NCBI GenBank assembly: GCA_944989445.1
Contig: CALYLW010001076.1
Coordinates: forward strand, 348,209 to 412,208
From: Ampullaceana balthica
Lineage: Eukaryota; Mollusca; Gastropoda; Lymnaeidae
Direction: 5' to 3'
DNA length: 64,000 nucleotides
Shown: one piece after another, positions 1 to 11,779 of the stretch
Layout of the letters: every line of letters starts with the position of its first letter
How positions within the stretch are numbered: the first letter of the stretch is position 1
The notes under the pieces: model-generated
What the model was told of the DNA's origin: nothing
Databases searched by the model: none
Seen by the model: only the letters and a program-made list of their open reading frames with translations
Program-made: the position numbers and the translations under genes

Positions 1-486
1 CATCCTCACTCAATGATAAGTGTATGTGATAATGGCATGTCATCCTCACTCAATGAAAAGTGTATGTGATAATGTCATGTCATCCTCACTCAATGATAAG
101 TGAAGGTCATAATGGCATGTCATCCTCACTCAATGATAAGTGTAGGTCATAATGACATGTCATCCTCACTCAATGATAAGTGTATGTGATAATGTCATTT
201 CATCCTCACTCAGTGATTAGTGTATGTGATAATGTCATGTCATCCTCACTCAGTGATAAGTGTAGGTCATAATGGCATGTCATCTTCACTCAATGATAAG
301 TTTATACCATGATGTCATGCCATGCTCACTCAGTGATAAGTCTAAATAATGATGTCATTTCATCCTCACTCAGTAATAAGTGGATGCCATGATGATCTCA
401 TGTCATCCTCACTCAGTGGTAGGTGTATGTGTTGATGGCATGTCATCCCCACTCAGTGATAAGTGTTTTTCATGATGTCATGTTAT
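1..486. repeat. 40-bp minisatellite, cut by window edge
   Basis: About twelve copies of a 40-bp unit begin CATCCTCACTCAATGATAAG and end in a variable TGTATGTGATAATGGCATGT half. The first units are nearly identical; copies after about 300 drift in sequence and length and fade near 486. The array starts at the first base, so its real left end is outside the window. Confidence 0.9.
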
Positions 487-884
487 CGTCACCTAATACT
501 ATGTCTATTACAGCGTCCCAAGGCTTACAGTCTTGTAATACAACTTTTATTTAACTTCATATTTCAACCTAACCAAAACACATGCGATAGGCATTATCTA
601 TTTTTAGTTGGTGGCTCTGTTCACTTTCCCAGCAAATCATGGCTGCATGTCTTGCAAAACACTTGATAGTTTTAACGGCAATTAAACGCCAATCACCAAG
701 TCCCGGTTGTTGCGACTGATTTCGGTTTATATGGTCGCCGTTCACTGGGATTGAGTTTAACTGTCATTTGGACGAGGTTAACCGGCGACTGGGATTTAGT
801 TTTTGCTTGTCGTCTCTCTTAACAATGCCCCAAGTAAGAATGTCGACAATCAAAATCTAGACCTATTTTAGACATTAGAAACGC
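487..884. other. Unassigned sequence
   Basis: No coding, RNA or repeat signature is recognised. Short imperfect echoes such as GGCGACTGGGATTTAG and CACTGGGATTGAG near 735-800 suggest degenerate short repeats. The 67-codon open frame at 463-666 has no signal of being coding. Confidence 0.4.
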
Positions 885-1015
885 TCTTTCTAAACAGAAG
901 GTTCTAGTGTCCTCTCTTATCTATGGTATATGTTTAGTTTTGAGTTTTATTGAGGTTTTGAATGCTGTCATTGTGGTGGTTTTCCTCGTTTGTTCAGGCA
1001 ACCTATTTCATTCCA
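885..1015 (-). mobile_element. LINE 3'-tail relic (same family as 58905-59585)
   Basis: Read on the minus strand, this diverged segment matches the 3' end of the LINE family seen better preserved at 41795-42465 and 58905-59585. Shared landmarks are the CTTCTGTATAGAAG-like hairpin (here TTTCTAAACAGAAGG), the TTATCTATGGT block and TTCAGGCAACC. It is an old, 5'-truncated copy without usable coding sequence. Confidence 0.55.
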
Positions 1016-1029
1016 AAAACCAGCCAACA

Positions 1030-2750
1030 GCCCAGTATTTTTAAGAGAATTCTATTAAAGCACTCTTCTCTCTTCTGCTTGTATGTGAGTAGAATATACT
1101 AACCACGCGACGCTCTCTTTTTGGGGTCGAAATCTACGCTCTTAGTACCAGGCTCATTGTTTTACTGGCAAGCCTCATCAAGCGGGCATTGCCAATAAGA
1201 TACTTTTCCCACAGTTGTTGGAACCGACTGGTCCAAAAACTACGTCATTCATGTCGTCTTGAGGAGTCAACGTATATTTCGGATTTCAAAACGTCCTGTA
1301 TTTTATTTTATTTTTTAAAATTTATAATTTTATCTTTTTGATGGCCTGGTATAAAATCTTTGTGAATTCCAGACTCTCATTTATTTATTATGTATACACA
1401 TATAGCGCAGTACACCAGCCTATGGCTGGGCTCACTGTGATTTACGATCATTTTCAACAGTTCGAAAAAAGACATTGTTCTCCTAATATTCATAAGAATA
1501 CACAATATCATTTACAAATGTCGATACACGGACGTACATCCGTCATATACTGGTAGTCAGATGGAACAAGCTCAGAGCACCTCATCGCCTGTACGCCGAA
1601 CAGGTCTCCTGGACAAAAAAGAATGTCTTCAGCATGGTCATCATGTTATTCCCAAATGTTAGTCTGGTCATTTGGGCCAAGAGACCCAGCGTCGACCTTG
1701 GTGACGTGAAAATGTATGCCTCTGCTTTTCCTCATCCCTACGGGAGTACGCCTCTGGCAAACGTCTCAGAAATGAACCGTGTATCAAGGCTACACACAAG
1801 ATCAGGTTCAAGTACGTGCACTTGGCAGTCCTGTCATGAACCCTGGACAATAGACGATAGCGCAAGTATATCAACACAGATTAAATCTCTGAAATTCTTC
1901 CAACACAACCTAATCTGTCACACCGCCACTAGGCGAGCAGTACCGCCGACTTTGAGAACCGCTGCTATCAACTTGTTACTCGATGGCTTTCGTTGTCACC
2001 GCCGGGATGTCAAGTAAAGTAACATTAAAAGCCATGCGCAAACAAATAAAAAAAACAACTTTACAGCAGACGACGTGAGTTCGAATCACCTCATACTAGT
2101 TTAAATGTTGCAGCGTTACTCAGTTCTTTAAAAAAAATATAATTATTTTTAAAAATATTGAATAGGTATGGGTGAGTCTAAGAAAAACGCATGAAAACAA
2201 CGACCATATCGGCAAATAGCCTACATAAGCGAAAAAACATTAGAATTAGACATTAGACTAAATTCCTGAATTGGACTGACTTTGTACGATTAACAATAAT
2301 TTTAATTCATAAATATTAATAATTAATAATAACAATTTATTAATTAAAAAGAATAATATCTCTTTTTAATTTAGAGAATTTTTTTGTTCTTTCTCTATAA
2401 CCCAGGAGTTTTAAATGTATAAAATAGTATTATTAACTATTGGTGAGTAAACATGGTAAAGTTTCTCTCAGTATTCTAACTATATACGATTGACATTGGC
2501 TTGGATTGCGCGTCAAATATGAATGTATAGTTAAAGTTCACTAAACATATAAACATACAAATTCTTTAAAATTTATGTTGAAATTAATTGACAATGAAAA
2601 GAGTGTAGCTTACATTGAATCTGACAAGGAACAAATGTTAGAATCGGGAACCCATTCAAATATTTTCCTGGTTTGAAAATGCTGATATTGATTATTTTTT
2701 TAAAGTATAGAAAATACCAAATGATAATACGTGTACTGTACGTTGTAAGC

Positions 2751-2757
<7 letters not shown>
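1030..2757. other. Unassigned AT-rich sequence
   Basis: There is no recognisable exon, TIR pair or LINE motif here. Overlapping open frames at 1634-2017 (+) and 1668-1877 (-) resemble no family I know and lack splice signals, so they are treated as chance. The 2280-2400 stretch is strongly AT-rich. Confidence 0.4.
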
Positions 2758-2817
<60 letters not shown>

Positions 2818-2818
2818 T
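2758..2818. repeat. (AT)n microsatellite
   Basis: An uninterrupted AT dinucleotide run has one phase slip near its middle. It adjoins a long purine-rich stretch. Confidence 0.95.
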
Positions 2819-2829
2819 ACACTGAACTG

Positions 2830-3107
2830 AGACCAAAAGAGAAGAGCGGTAGAAAGAGAGGTAACGGAAACGACAGAGACAGACCAAAAGAGGGACAGAT
2901 AGAAAGCGATAGAAGGCAGATAGGAAATACATTGAGTAAGAAAAACTTAAGAACCAACCGAAAGAGAGAAATATTACCAAAATGAGAAGATATTTTACGA
3001 GAGGATAGTCAGGCAGGAAGAGAGGAGGGACAGAGAGAAAGAAAGAAGACAGAGAGAAAGAAAGGAGACAGAGAGAGAGAGTGAGAGAGAGAGAAAGAGA
3101 GAGATTG
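2830..3107. repeat. Purine-rich (GA/GAAA)n tract
   Basis: The plus strand is almost all purine, becoming a near-pure GA microsatellite at 3006-3107. The minus-strand open frames over it (Leu/Ser-rich) are only translations of the pyrimidine strand. Long homopurine tracts like this can adopt triplex structures. Confidence 0.85.
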
Positions 3108-3732
3108 TTGAGGGGCGATTGAGCGGCCTTTCCTTTTCGTATATTGTAACAAGAGGAAAATTTTCTCTGAAGGCAGAGTGCCATTTTTTATATTATATAG
3201 ACAAAATATACAACCATCACCAATAATATGCGTCAATGTTATATGCACGCGTTGTTGTTTTTTTCTTTTCTGAATGACAGTTGAATAAACCCTAATGAAC
3301 CCGGAGCAAAAAACTTGATACAAAAACTTGATTAAACTTATTACTAAAAGTTTGGGTAAAGAACATGATATTCAAGAGAAGTGAGGGAAATGGAGGAAGT
3401 GATTTGACCGGGGGAGGGGGGTTGGGGTGGAGGTGTCAAAAGGATTTCTTGTACAGGTGGCGCTATATCAAAAAGCCCTAAATGTCAATGCCCCTAGAGA
3501 CTCCTAACTGCCATTGTTTGAAACATCCATTGACGACACGTTTCTTTGTCCAACAAGAAATTTTAAATTTCCAGTCCAGTGTCCTGGGCAGTGGGTCTAA
3601 AACTGTATTAATTTACCTGCCCCGGGGCATTGTATTGGGAAAACACTTAAGGGATCAGATATATTATGTAAGTTATTAAAATAAAGATATAAAGTTTTCT
3701 AATTCGTGCATTGTTAACAATAAATAGAAAAA

Positions 3733-4162
3733 TCAACAACCTCGTAAAAACGAAGTTTTTGACTATAAATCCCTTATATATGAGAGATAACTAAAAGTAT
3801 TGATTATGCTCCAACGCGACAAACATTTACAGCCTGAAACTGAGTGATTTCCACCTGGTTAAAACACGAGATGTGGTCACCGATGGCTGGCATGAAGTCA
3901 AGTGACCCGTAAAATATAAACAATAGCGACTCCTACACATAGTTTTATATAGATAAACTAAAAATGCATTAATTTAATTACGGTACGTTCGATCGATCTG
4001 AAATTTTGATACGATGCATTGTTAGGTTACACAAGTCTATGTGCCAATTTTCAGCTCGATGGCAGCATGGAAAGTGGGTCATTTGTTACTTTTGTTTTTC
4101 CGCCCGACGAAGAGATGACGACAGAGAGACAAGATTTCTAAGTTAATGTAAGGGATTTAATA
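3733..4162 (+). repeat. Repeat family A, copy A1
   Basis: This is a dispersed element that opens with ACAACCTCGTAAAAAC and a small AAAAAC/GTTTTT hairpin, then TATAAATCCCTTATATATGA. It carries the conserved blocks GCATTAATTTAATTACGGTA, CGATCGATCTGAAATTTTGA and TTTCAGCTCGATGGC, a GACAGAGAG run, and closes with GTTAATGTAAGGGATTTA. The start and end motifs are inverted relative to each other. Other copies are at 32024-34452, 42718-42877/46216-46526 and 46528-47550. Confidence 0.8.
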
Positions 4163-4309
4163 AAATAATGCACATAATGGATAATACATTAATACATAAC
4201 TATGAATACTATGATGTATGTATATAAGTCGAAAGTTTTCTGTTCGACGGGCTTATGTCTTTGTTGTATGTGGCATTATGAGAATATCTATTAGTTGCAT
4301 GTCGTGTTG

Positions 4310-4530
4310 TAGATTGGTCTGCCAGAGGCGTCTACTGCTTCAGGATGACACGCAACCACAGTCCCCCTTCTCAGTGGCATCGCGCCTGAATTGTGAGGCG
4401 TCTACCCCACCCACAAACTTCCCCTCCCCAAGAAGCATCACCTGCATTGTGAGGTATACACCGCACCCAGAAGAGTCTCCTACACTCAGAGGCATCAAGA
4501 TGGAGCAGAACTGGTTCCCCTCCTCTCCCC
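4310..4530. repeat. Degenerate ~65-bp tandem repeat
   Basis: Three to four imperfect copies are recognised by the recurring phrases GAGGCGTCTAC, GTGAGGCGTCTACCCC, GTGAGGTATACACC and AGAGGCATCAAG between C-rich spacers. The 109-codon open frame at 4218-4547 covers it but shows no other coding sign. Confidence 0.4.
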
Positions 4531-4599
4531 CCCCCCAACTAATTTAGCATTGGTCTGGGCCTACACGCAAAAATTCCTGTGGAAAATGCTCCTTGGTCA

Positions 4600-5477
4600 G
4601 GGAGAAGCATGAGGACACATTTTGAGACTCCATCACTTAGCAGATGATTGTATGTGAAATCAATAATAAGGTTTGTGCATGTTTCCCCCCCCCATAATCA
4701 CTATTTTTCTTATACGTATACACATTATGTGGGATAGATCTACGTTAATTTGCGTTATAGACTTAAGAATTGGAACACCGCTTACAATCCATTGACAGCG
4801 TATTTCGAAATCCTGAATGGGGACCTGCATTAAAGGCAGGTTTACTTTGCTCTCCTTCACTTTTTCACACAAGAAGTCGCGTTTTATGACCGTGATCGAT
4901 TCTCATTGGACCTTCTGTCAAGTCGCTTTTAAGGCCTGATATTTTACAGACTTTACTTCAGTTCTCCGTAAATCTTGGGTTAAAGTGTAAGTACATTTAA
5001 TATTCCTATTCCTTCAAATCAGTTATTTTTTATACAATTTTGTTATTACTACTAGCTCTACTGTAAAGTATATTTGTAAATAAAATCTTTTAAAGAAATG
5101 AAAAACGTCGGCTTATCAGTTTTGCAGAGATGTCAAAGCAACCTGTTAAAACGATGAATATATAATAACGCTTAAATAATGTTGCTTTTAAAGAACTTAC
5201 TACTGGGGATGTTAAACGTGAAGATACCCAAACTACAGGATATAGCAACATCTCGATTCTCGTAAAAACACATGTAAATCTAAACAAATAGAACTAATAA
5301 ATAAATGACCTACAGGGTGTAGCAACATCTCAATTCTCGTAAAAAAAACACATGTAAATCTAAACAAATAGAACTAATAAATGACCTACGCAAAGTAAAC
5401 ACCATTCAAAAGTTGTAAGAATTAAGACATTAATTGTTTTTTTTAAAATTATTTTAGTTGCAGATTTGTTTGTTGAT
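4600..5477. other. Unassigned sequence upstream of gene 1
   Basis: This would contain the promoter and 5' leader of gene 1, but no TATA or initiator can be pointed to with confidence. A ~60-bp imperfect direct repeat (CATCTCRATTCTCGTAAAAA, ACACATGTAAATCTAAAC) occurs at about 5249-5310 and 5327-5385. A possible 3' splice site (TTATTTTAG at about 5458) could end a leader intron. Confidence 0.4.
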
Positions 5478-5497
5478 GTGACATCCCAATCAGCAAC

Positions 5498-5570
5498 ATG
5501 AAGTTCGCATCCTTCGCTCTGAGTCTTGTCATGGCGATGGCTGCAAAGATTCTGTTGGCTAGTTGTGCTG
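5498..5570 (+). CDS. Gene 1 exon 1: signal-peptide exon of a secreted protein
   Basis: The exon opens with ATG and encodes 24 residues beginning MKFASFALSLVMAMAAKILL and then ASCA. This is a textbook secretion signal: one basic residue, a long hydrophobic core and a small-residue cleavage site. It ends at a strong donor (GCTG|GTGAGT) in phase 1, and exon 2 restores the frame. No other in-frame ATG lies just upstream. The function is unknown. The exon sits 80 bp before a 2.3-kb minisatellite that occupies most of intron 1. The splice structure is read from the sequence; secretion is inferred. Confidence 0.7.
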
Positions 5571-5649
5571 GTGAGTAGTGTTGACAACACAAGATGTGCC
5601 TATGATCACGTGAAAGGATTTTAGTAGCTGGATGATTGTTCAACTGAGT

Positions 5650-7995
5650 GGGAGATTATCAGACATACGTATGTTCCAATTATTTCAATGAGCGAGAGAT
5701 TATCAGACATACGTATGTTCCAATTATTTCAATGAGCGAGAGATTATCAGACATACGTATGTTCCAATTATTTCAATGAGCGAGAGATTATCAGACATAC
5801 GTATGTTCCAATTATTTCAATGAGCGAGAGATTATCAGACATACGTATGTTCCAATTATTTCAATGAGCGAGAGATTATCAGACATACGTATGTTCCAAT
5901 TATTTCAATGAGCGAGAGATTATCAGACATACGTATGTTCCAATTATTTCAATGAGCGAGAGATTATCAGACATACGTATGTTCCAATTATTTCAATGAG
6001 CGAGAGATTATCAGACATACGTATGTTCCAATTATTTCAATGAGCGAGAGATTATCAGACATACGTATGTTCCAATTATTTCAATGAGCGAGAGATTATC
6101 AGACATACGTATGTTCCAATTATTTCAATGAGCGAGAGATTATCAGACATACGTATGTTCCAATTATTTCAATGAGCGAGAGATTAGGAGACAAATGTAT
6201 GTTCCAATTATTTCAATGAGTGAGAGACTAACAGACATACGTATGTTCCAATTATTTCAATGAGTGAGAGATTAGGAGACAAATGTATGTTCCAATTATT
6301 TCCATGAGTGAGAGACTAACAGACATATGTATGTTCCAATTATTTCAATGAGTGAGAGATTAGGAGACAAATGTATGTTCCAATTATTTCAATGAGCGAG
6401 AGATTATCAGACATACGTATGTTCCAATTATTTCAATGAGCGAGAGATTATCAGACATACGTATGTTCCAATTATTTCAATGAGCGAGAGATTATCAGAC
6501 ATACGTATGTTCCAATTATTTCAGTGAGTGAGAGATAATCAGACATACGTATGTTCCAATTATTTCAATGAGCGAGAGATTATCAGACATACGTATGTTC
6601 CAATTATTTCAATGAGCGAGAGATTATCAGACATACGTATGTTCCAATTATTTCAATGAGCGAGAGATTATCAGACATACGTATGTTCCAATTATTTCAA
6701 TGAGCGAGAGATTATCAGACATACGTATGTTCCAATTATTTCAATGAGCGAGAGATTATCAGACATACGTATGTTCCAATTATTTCAATGAGCGAGAGAT
6801 TATCAGACATACGTATGTTCCAATTATTTCAATGAGCGAGAGATTATCAGACATACGTATGTTCCAATTATTTCAATGAGCGAGAGATTATCAGACATAC
6901 GTATGTTCCAATTATTTCAATGAGCGAGAGATTATCAGACATACGTATGTTCCAATTATTTCAATGAGCGAGAGATTAGGAGACAAATGTATGTTCCAAT
7001 TATTTCAATGAGTGAGAGACTAACAGACATACGTATGTTCCAATTATTTCAATGAGTGAGAGATTAGGAGACAAATGTATGTTCCAATTATTTCAATGAG
7101 TGAGAGACTAACAGACATATGTATGTTCCAATTATTTCAATGAGTGAGAGATTAGGAGACAAATGTATGTTCCAATTATTTCAATGAGCGAGAGATTATC
7201 AGACATACGTATGTTCCAATTATTTCAATGAGCGAGAGATTATCAGACATACGTATGTTCCAATTATTTCAATGAGCGAGAGATTATCAGACATACGTAT
7301 GTTCCAATTATTTCAGTGAGTGAGAGATTATCAGACATACGTATGTTCCAATTATTTCAATGAGCGAGAGATTATCAGACATACGTATGTTCCAATTATT
7401 TCAATGAGCGAGAGATTATCAGACATACGTATGTTCCAATTATTTCAATGAGCGAGAGATTATCAGACATACGTATGTTCCAATTATTTCAATGAGTGAG
7501 AGATTAGGAGACAAATGTATGTTCCAATTATTTCAATGAGTGAGAGACTAACATACATATGTATGTTCCAATTATTTCAATGAGTGAGAAACTAACAGAC
7601 ATATGTATATTCCAATTATTTCAAGGAGAGAGAAAGATTAGGAAACAAATGTATGTTCCAATTATTTCAATGAGTGAGAGACTAACAGACATACGTATGT
7701 TCCAATTATTTCAATGAGTGAGAAACTAACAGACATATGTATGTTCCAATTATTTCAATGAATGAGAGACTAACAGACATATGTATGTTCCAATTATTTC
7801 AATGAGTGAGAAACTAACAGACATATATATTCCAATTATTTCAAGGAGAGAGAAAGATTAGGAAACAAATGTATGTTCCAATTATTTCAATGAGTGAGAG
7901 ACTAACAGACATACGTATGTTCCAATTATTTCAATGAGTGAGAAACTAACAGACATATGTATGTTCCAATTATTTCAAGGAGAGAGAGAGATTAG
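5650..7995. repeat. 44-bp minisatellite in intron 1 of gene 1 (~53 copies)
   Basis: Each unit holds ATTATCAGACATACGTATGT followed by TCCAATTATTTCAATGAGCG. Long blocks are identical; variants with ATTAGGAGACAAATG or ACTAACAGACATA cluster together. The same series of variants recurs exactly 792 bp (18 units) later, for example ATTAGGAG at 6183 and 6975 and TCAGTGAG at 6521 and 7313. This marks a higher-order duplication. Every standard unit contains the 12-bp palindrome ACATACGTATGT. Confidence 0.97.
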
Positions 7996-8188
7996 GAGAC
8001 AAATGTTCACTCCAATGATTAATAGCATAGTAAATAGACACATGGCCAAATGTAAAAGAAGTAATCGAATTAAGAAGAAGAAGAATAAAGGAAGAATTAT
8101 ATTGCTACCTGAAACTTTTTTTTTAGTGATTATGTTTTCAACTTTGTGAAATAATTTTTTTAAATTTAATTTTTTTTTATACTTCCAG

Positions 8189-8337
8189 CAGTTTCTCCTG
8201 AGACCTCTAAGCCCATGATTGCACCAAAACAGACACCCAATTCAATATCTCCAGTCACGAATCCAACCCTCTCCTCGCAACTGATCGCTTTCGCATCATC
8301 TTCAACTTACGATCCGACCACGCCTACTTTTGAGCAG
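8189..8337 (+). CDS. Gene 1 exon 2: Ser/Thr/Pro-rich segment
   Basis: A strong 3' splice site (long T run, ACTTCCAG) precedes the exon and GAGCAG|GTAAGT closes it in phase 0. Joined to the G left by exon 1, it gives 50 codons in the only open frame, starting A-V-S-P-E-T-S-K-P-M and ending T-P-T-F-E-Q. The segment is rich in Ser, Thr and Pro, suggesting an exposed, possibly O-glycosylated linker after the signal peptide. The acceptor is a CAGCAG tandem, so the exon may also start at 8192, dropping one codon without a frame change. No family is recognised. Confidence 0.7.
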
Positions 8338-8742
8338 GTAAGTTTGTTTACAAAATTTTCTTGTAGCCACGATACAACGAAGGACAACACCAGTGGGTCA
8401 CAATGTTGTCTTGTAGTCGTCCGCCCCTTCATAAAGCTTCTCTTTCCGTCCAAATTGACAAACCAGTAAAAGCGCAACTAAAATCAGGACTTTAAAGTCT
8501 TGTAAATTTGTAAACATCACATAGACACACAGAAAGCCAGGACTGTAAAGTGTTGTAGATGTGTAAACATAAAATACAAAATATAACCGACCAAAGACAA
8601 AAATCTAGTGGCGATGATTTAATATTCGTCGCAGCTTCTTAGTCCTCTGCTAATTTTAGATTTAGATGGATATTCTTGAGTTGCGCACTGTGTACACTAA
8701 AAAAATAATGACGGGCGGGGTGGGTGGGTGGAAGGGAGGGAG
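8338..8742 (+). other. Gene 1 intron 2, first part
   Basis: This is intronic if gene 1 is read as proposed. It contains a weak ~75-bp direct repeat (AGGACT.TAAAGTCTTGTA and AGGACTGTAAAGTGTTGTAG) at about 8482-8570 and a G-rich run just before the hAT insertion at 8743. No exon is visible. Confidence 0.4.
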
Positions 8743-8849
8743 CAGTGGCAGATTTAGCTATAGGGCAGGGGGTCAGCTTGCCCCCCAGCGCCCCTGTTGG
8801 GTTTAAAATGGCGCCCCCCTAAAGACACCCTCGATTAAAACTAAAAAGG

Positions 8850-11455
8850 TGTCACTAGAGCAGAAAAAATATTGCTAAATACGAAACTTCTAATCAACAC
8901 CAAACTGCAATACAACGATATTTCCTTGATAAATATTGTATTTCAAATGATAAAACTGTAATATCTGGTTTGATCAGTCAGGAGCTCGCCAAGTGGAAAA
9001 GAATAGAGCAGTATTGAAACGGATGATTAACGTGGCGTTGTTCTTAGCAAGACAAGGTTTGTCATTCAGAGGACACAGATAACATTCTCGCTTTAGTGAT
9101 TGTAGTTGTAGAAATACTGGAAATTGTTTTCATGAATTGTTATCTTTATTAGCCAAATATGATTACACTTTGGTCAGTCATCTAAAGTTTGAAAAGAAAA
9201 ATGACCTTTATTTAAGTCATGATGTTCAAAATGATTTAATTCAATCACTCGCGTCCTAATTATCAACGATAATGGAGTTAAGTCTGCACAATTCTGTTCT
9301 TTAATTATTGATTAAACCATTGATATATCTAAAATTGATCACATATCAGTTTCTTTACGTTCAGTTTTAAAATCAGGACATGTTGTGGAAAGGCTTGTAG
9401 GCTTTTATACTTTGGAAAACAGCAATTCTACCGCATTTGCTGAGAAGATTTTAACGGAACTAAAAAAGCGAACGAAGTGATTATTCGGAGATATCTCCGT
9501 ATAACGCCCAGCGTTATAGACAGATATTTCCCATGATTCTTAGCGTCATACGCAAATTTTTTTGGCTGGTCATGTGACTTCTTGCCAATATGATATAAGA
9601 TTTTAAAAATTCATACGATTCATTAGCTTCTGTGGTCTCACGGTTAGGACATTAGGTTCTTGAACACAATTGGAGGTTCGAGTTTCGTTTGAGTCTTTAT
9701 TTTTTTCAAGGTTGTAGTTTCAGTTTTAGGGTCTGGGTTAGGTTTAGTGGTCTATTTTTTAAATTAAAATAGAAAAAGATTTTCGTTTGAGTCTTATTTT
9801 TTTTAAGGTTGTAGTTTTAGGGTCTGGGTTAGGTTTAGTTGTCTAATTTTTTTAAATTAAAATAGAAAAAACAACAAATATAGCAACCAAAAATACGATT
9901 TATCGAGCGCACCGTTCTCTTTGCTTTTACAAAATTAATTTTAAAATCATAAATCTTTTTGAAATAAATTTTAAGCTATGATAGGTACATATAATTAATA
10001 TATATTAAATTAGAACGGAAATTTTGTTTGTTTTTTAAAAAAGAAATCTCCGTATAACGCCGGGAGTTATTGGGAGAAATCTCCGTATAACGCCTGGCGT
10101 TATTCGGAGATATCTCCGTATAACGCCTCCCAAAAGCGAAACATTGATATCACACTCAGTCGAGGACAGACACACGATGGCAAATCTGTGATGTCTGGAT
10201 TTAGGAGTGGCCTTTAAACTCAAACAAAGAAACTTTCAACCAATGTCATCTAAGTTAATTGTTGTGCCCATGTTTTGAATTTTGTTACCATCGAAGCAAT
10301 GTCTGTAAACAGTGATGTACAGTTGTTTTTTTTGGCCCTGCTGAAAAGTTGTATGCATTCCTTACGTCTAGTTCACCCCGTCTATATACTCTTAAAGAAT
10401 ATCAGAAATCTCAATATGAATCAACAGTAGATACTCTGAAACGACTTTCTGATACAAGATGGGCAAGCCGTAAGCATTCAGTTCATGCAGGTTCTGGATC
10501 ATTTTCTGCTATTCTAGTCATGCTAGAAGATATTAATTCAGGCGAATCAACAGCATAAGAAGGAAGTGTCAGAGCAGAAGCTATGGAACTAAGTCTTTTA
10601 ATACCAAAATATTATTTTGTTTTTCTTATTCTATTCGTACAAAAGTTGTTGGATATCTTCGTGCTATTAAATTACTTGCAACGCAAGGATATTGACATTG
10701 AATTTGCAAAACAATTGATCGATGTTGCAAGAAATAAGTTTGTTGAAATGAGAAGCGATGAATCTTTTGAAATTCTGAATGTAGATGTCAAATCATTTAT
10801 TAATGAAAATTGTTCCAAACTAGATGTTAAAACATAATTTAAAGAAAAGCAAATTGCAAAAAAGAAAAGTATGGCAGGCGAACTTAGCAGAGATGAAAGG
10901 GCTGATGTTCCAATTACAAGATTTACATTTGAAGAGTACTTCACTGTCTTGGAAACTTTTGTAACACAAATAGATGATCGATTTAATGACTTTCGCAGCA
11001 TAGTTACTTATTTCTATTGTATTGATCCATCACAAATGTCGGAAGAAAATAAAGATTCTTTTCGAAGTTTATTGCGAAATTTACAAACACGACTTTAACC
11101 TTGAAGAAGCAATCGTAGAATATGATAGCTTCAAAGAATTGTACGCATCAATACGACCATTACTATCTAGTGAACCACTACTTCAAGAGGTTCTGTCATT
11201 TTTGACTGAAAAAACAAATGGCATCAGATCTCCCTAATTTTTCAAAACTCTATCAAATTTACTCGACACTACCTGTTAGCAGTGCTACTGCTGAAAGAAG
11301 TTTCAGTAGATTGAAAAAATTCAAAAATTATTAGCGCTCAACAATGTCGGGATTGGCATTAAATTCAATTGAACGTGATCTAGCCTAGAACGTTGACTTT
11401 GAATCAACGATAAATCGTTTTGCTTCAATGAAATCACGTAGAAAGCAATTTATAT
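8850..11455 (+). pseudogene. hAT transposase remnant (DUF4371/ZMYM1-like)
   Basis: Conserved stretches appear in order across several frames: NVALFLARQGLSFRGH and HELLSLLAKYDYTLVSHL near 9030-9190 (DUF4371 hallmarks), LKRLSDTRWASRKHSVHA near 10430, an extended helical region at 10680-11240, and SSATAERSFSRLKKFKN at about 11280-11330. The last is the hAT C-terminal dimerisation motif. Frameshifts and stops separate them, so no functional protein is made. In the family the enzyme cuts and pastes its own element in the nucleus. Confidence 0.85.
9479..10133. mobile_element. Nested insertion with tRNA-like head and GGAGATATCTCC palindromes
   Basis: Comparison with the uninterrupted copy at 63120-63160 shows this block was inserted between AAAAAAGCGAA and ACATTGAT. 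AAAAGCGAA is present on both sides as a ~9-bp duplication. The termini hold repeats of GGAGATATCTCCGTATAACG, itself containing a perfect 12-bp palindrome. At 9627-9697 a tRNA-Glu-like stretch (GTGGTCTCACGGTTAGGAC, then GGTTCGAGTTTCG) supplies Pol III A- and B-box-like motifs. I read it as a SINE inside, or part of, a TIR element. Confidence 0.6.
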
Positions 11456-11779
11456 AAAGCTAAGTGCTTTATATACATTCGCATGAACTAAGTTTCTTTC
11501 TTAGATAAATAAATATACAATTGAAATAAGTTTACGTACTATTTTGAAATCATATCTGTTTATATTGTTGATTCTGTTTGACTTTTTAGATGATTAAGAA
11601 AATTTACTAAATTAGTAGACTAATAATTAGTATTTACGCAATGCTCGGATATTAGTAAAATTTGGCGGCGTCCCCTGAAATTCTCCTGGGCCCCCCCCCC
11701 AACGCAGACAAATCTAAATCCACAACTGGGAGGAAGTCACAGGGTGACGTCATAAGTTCATATCCTATTTCCTATAGAG

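Larger units (their letters stand above)
8743..11728 (+). mobile_element. hAT transposon, ZMYM1/DUF4371-like, degenerate full-length copy
   Basis: The ends are CAGTGGCAGATTTAG and CTAAATCCACAACTG, inverted copies of each other. They are flanked by 8-bp duplications GGAGGGAG (8735-8742) and GGAGGAAG (11729-11736), which is diagnostic of the hAT superfamily. The interior carries a decayed transposase and is interrupted by a 0.65-kb insertion at about 9479-10133. A second copy in the same orientation begins at 62446 and lacks that insertion, which proves the insertion's borders. It lies in intron 2 of gene 1. Confidence 0.9.

Noticed and set aside
1634..2017. 127-codon plus-strand frame
   Set aside because: An antisense frame of 69 codons overlaps it, there is no motif and no splice context.
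2573..3323. Long minus-strand open frames (203 and 104 codons) rich in Leu, Ser and Tyr
   Set aside because: They are translations of the (AT)n and (GA)n tracts; no splice signals or motifs support them.
5650..7995. Regular array resembling a CRISPR
   Set aside because: Units are contiguous with no unique spacers; the genome context is metazoan.
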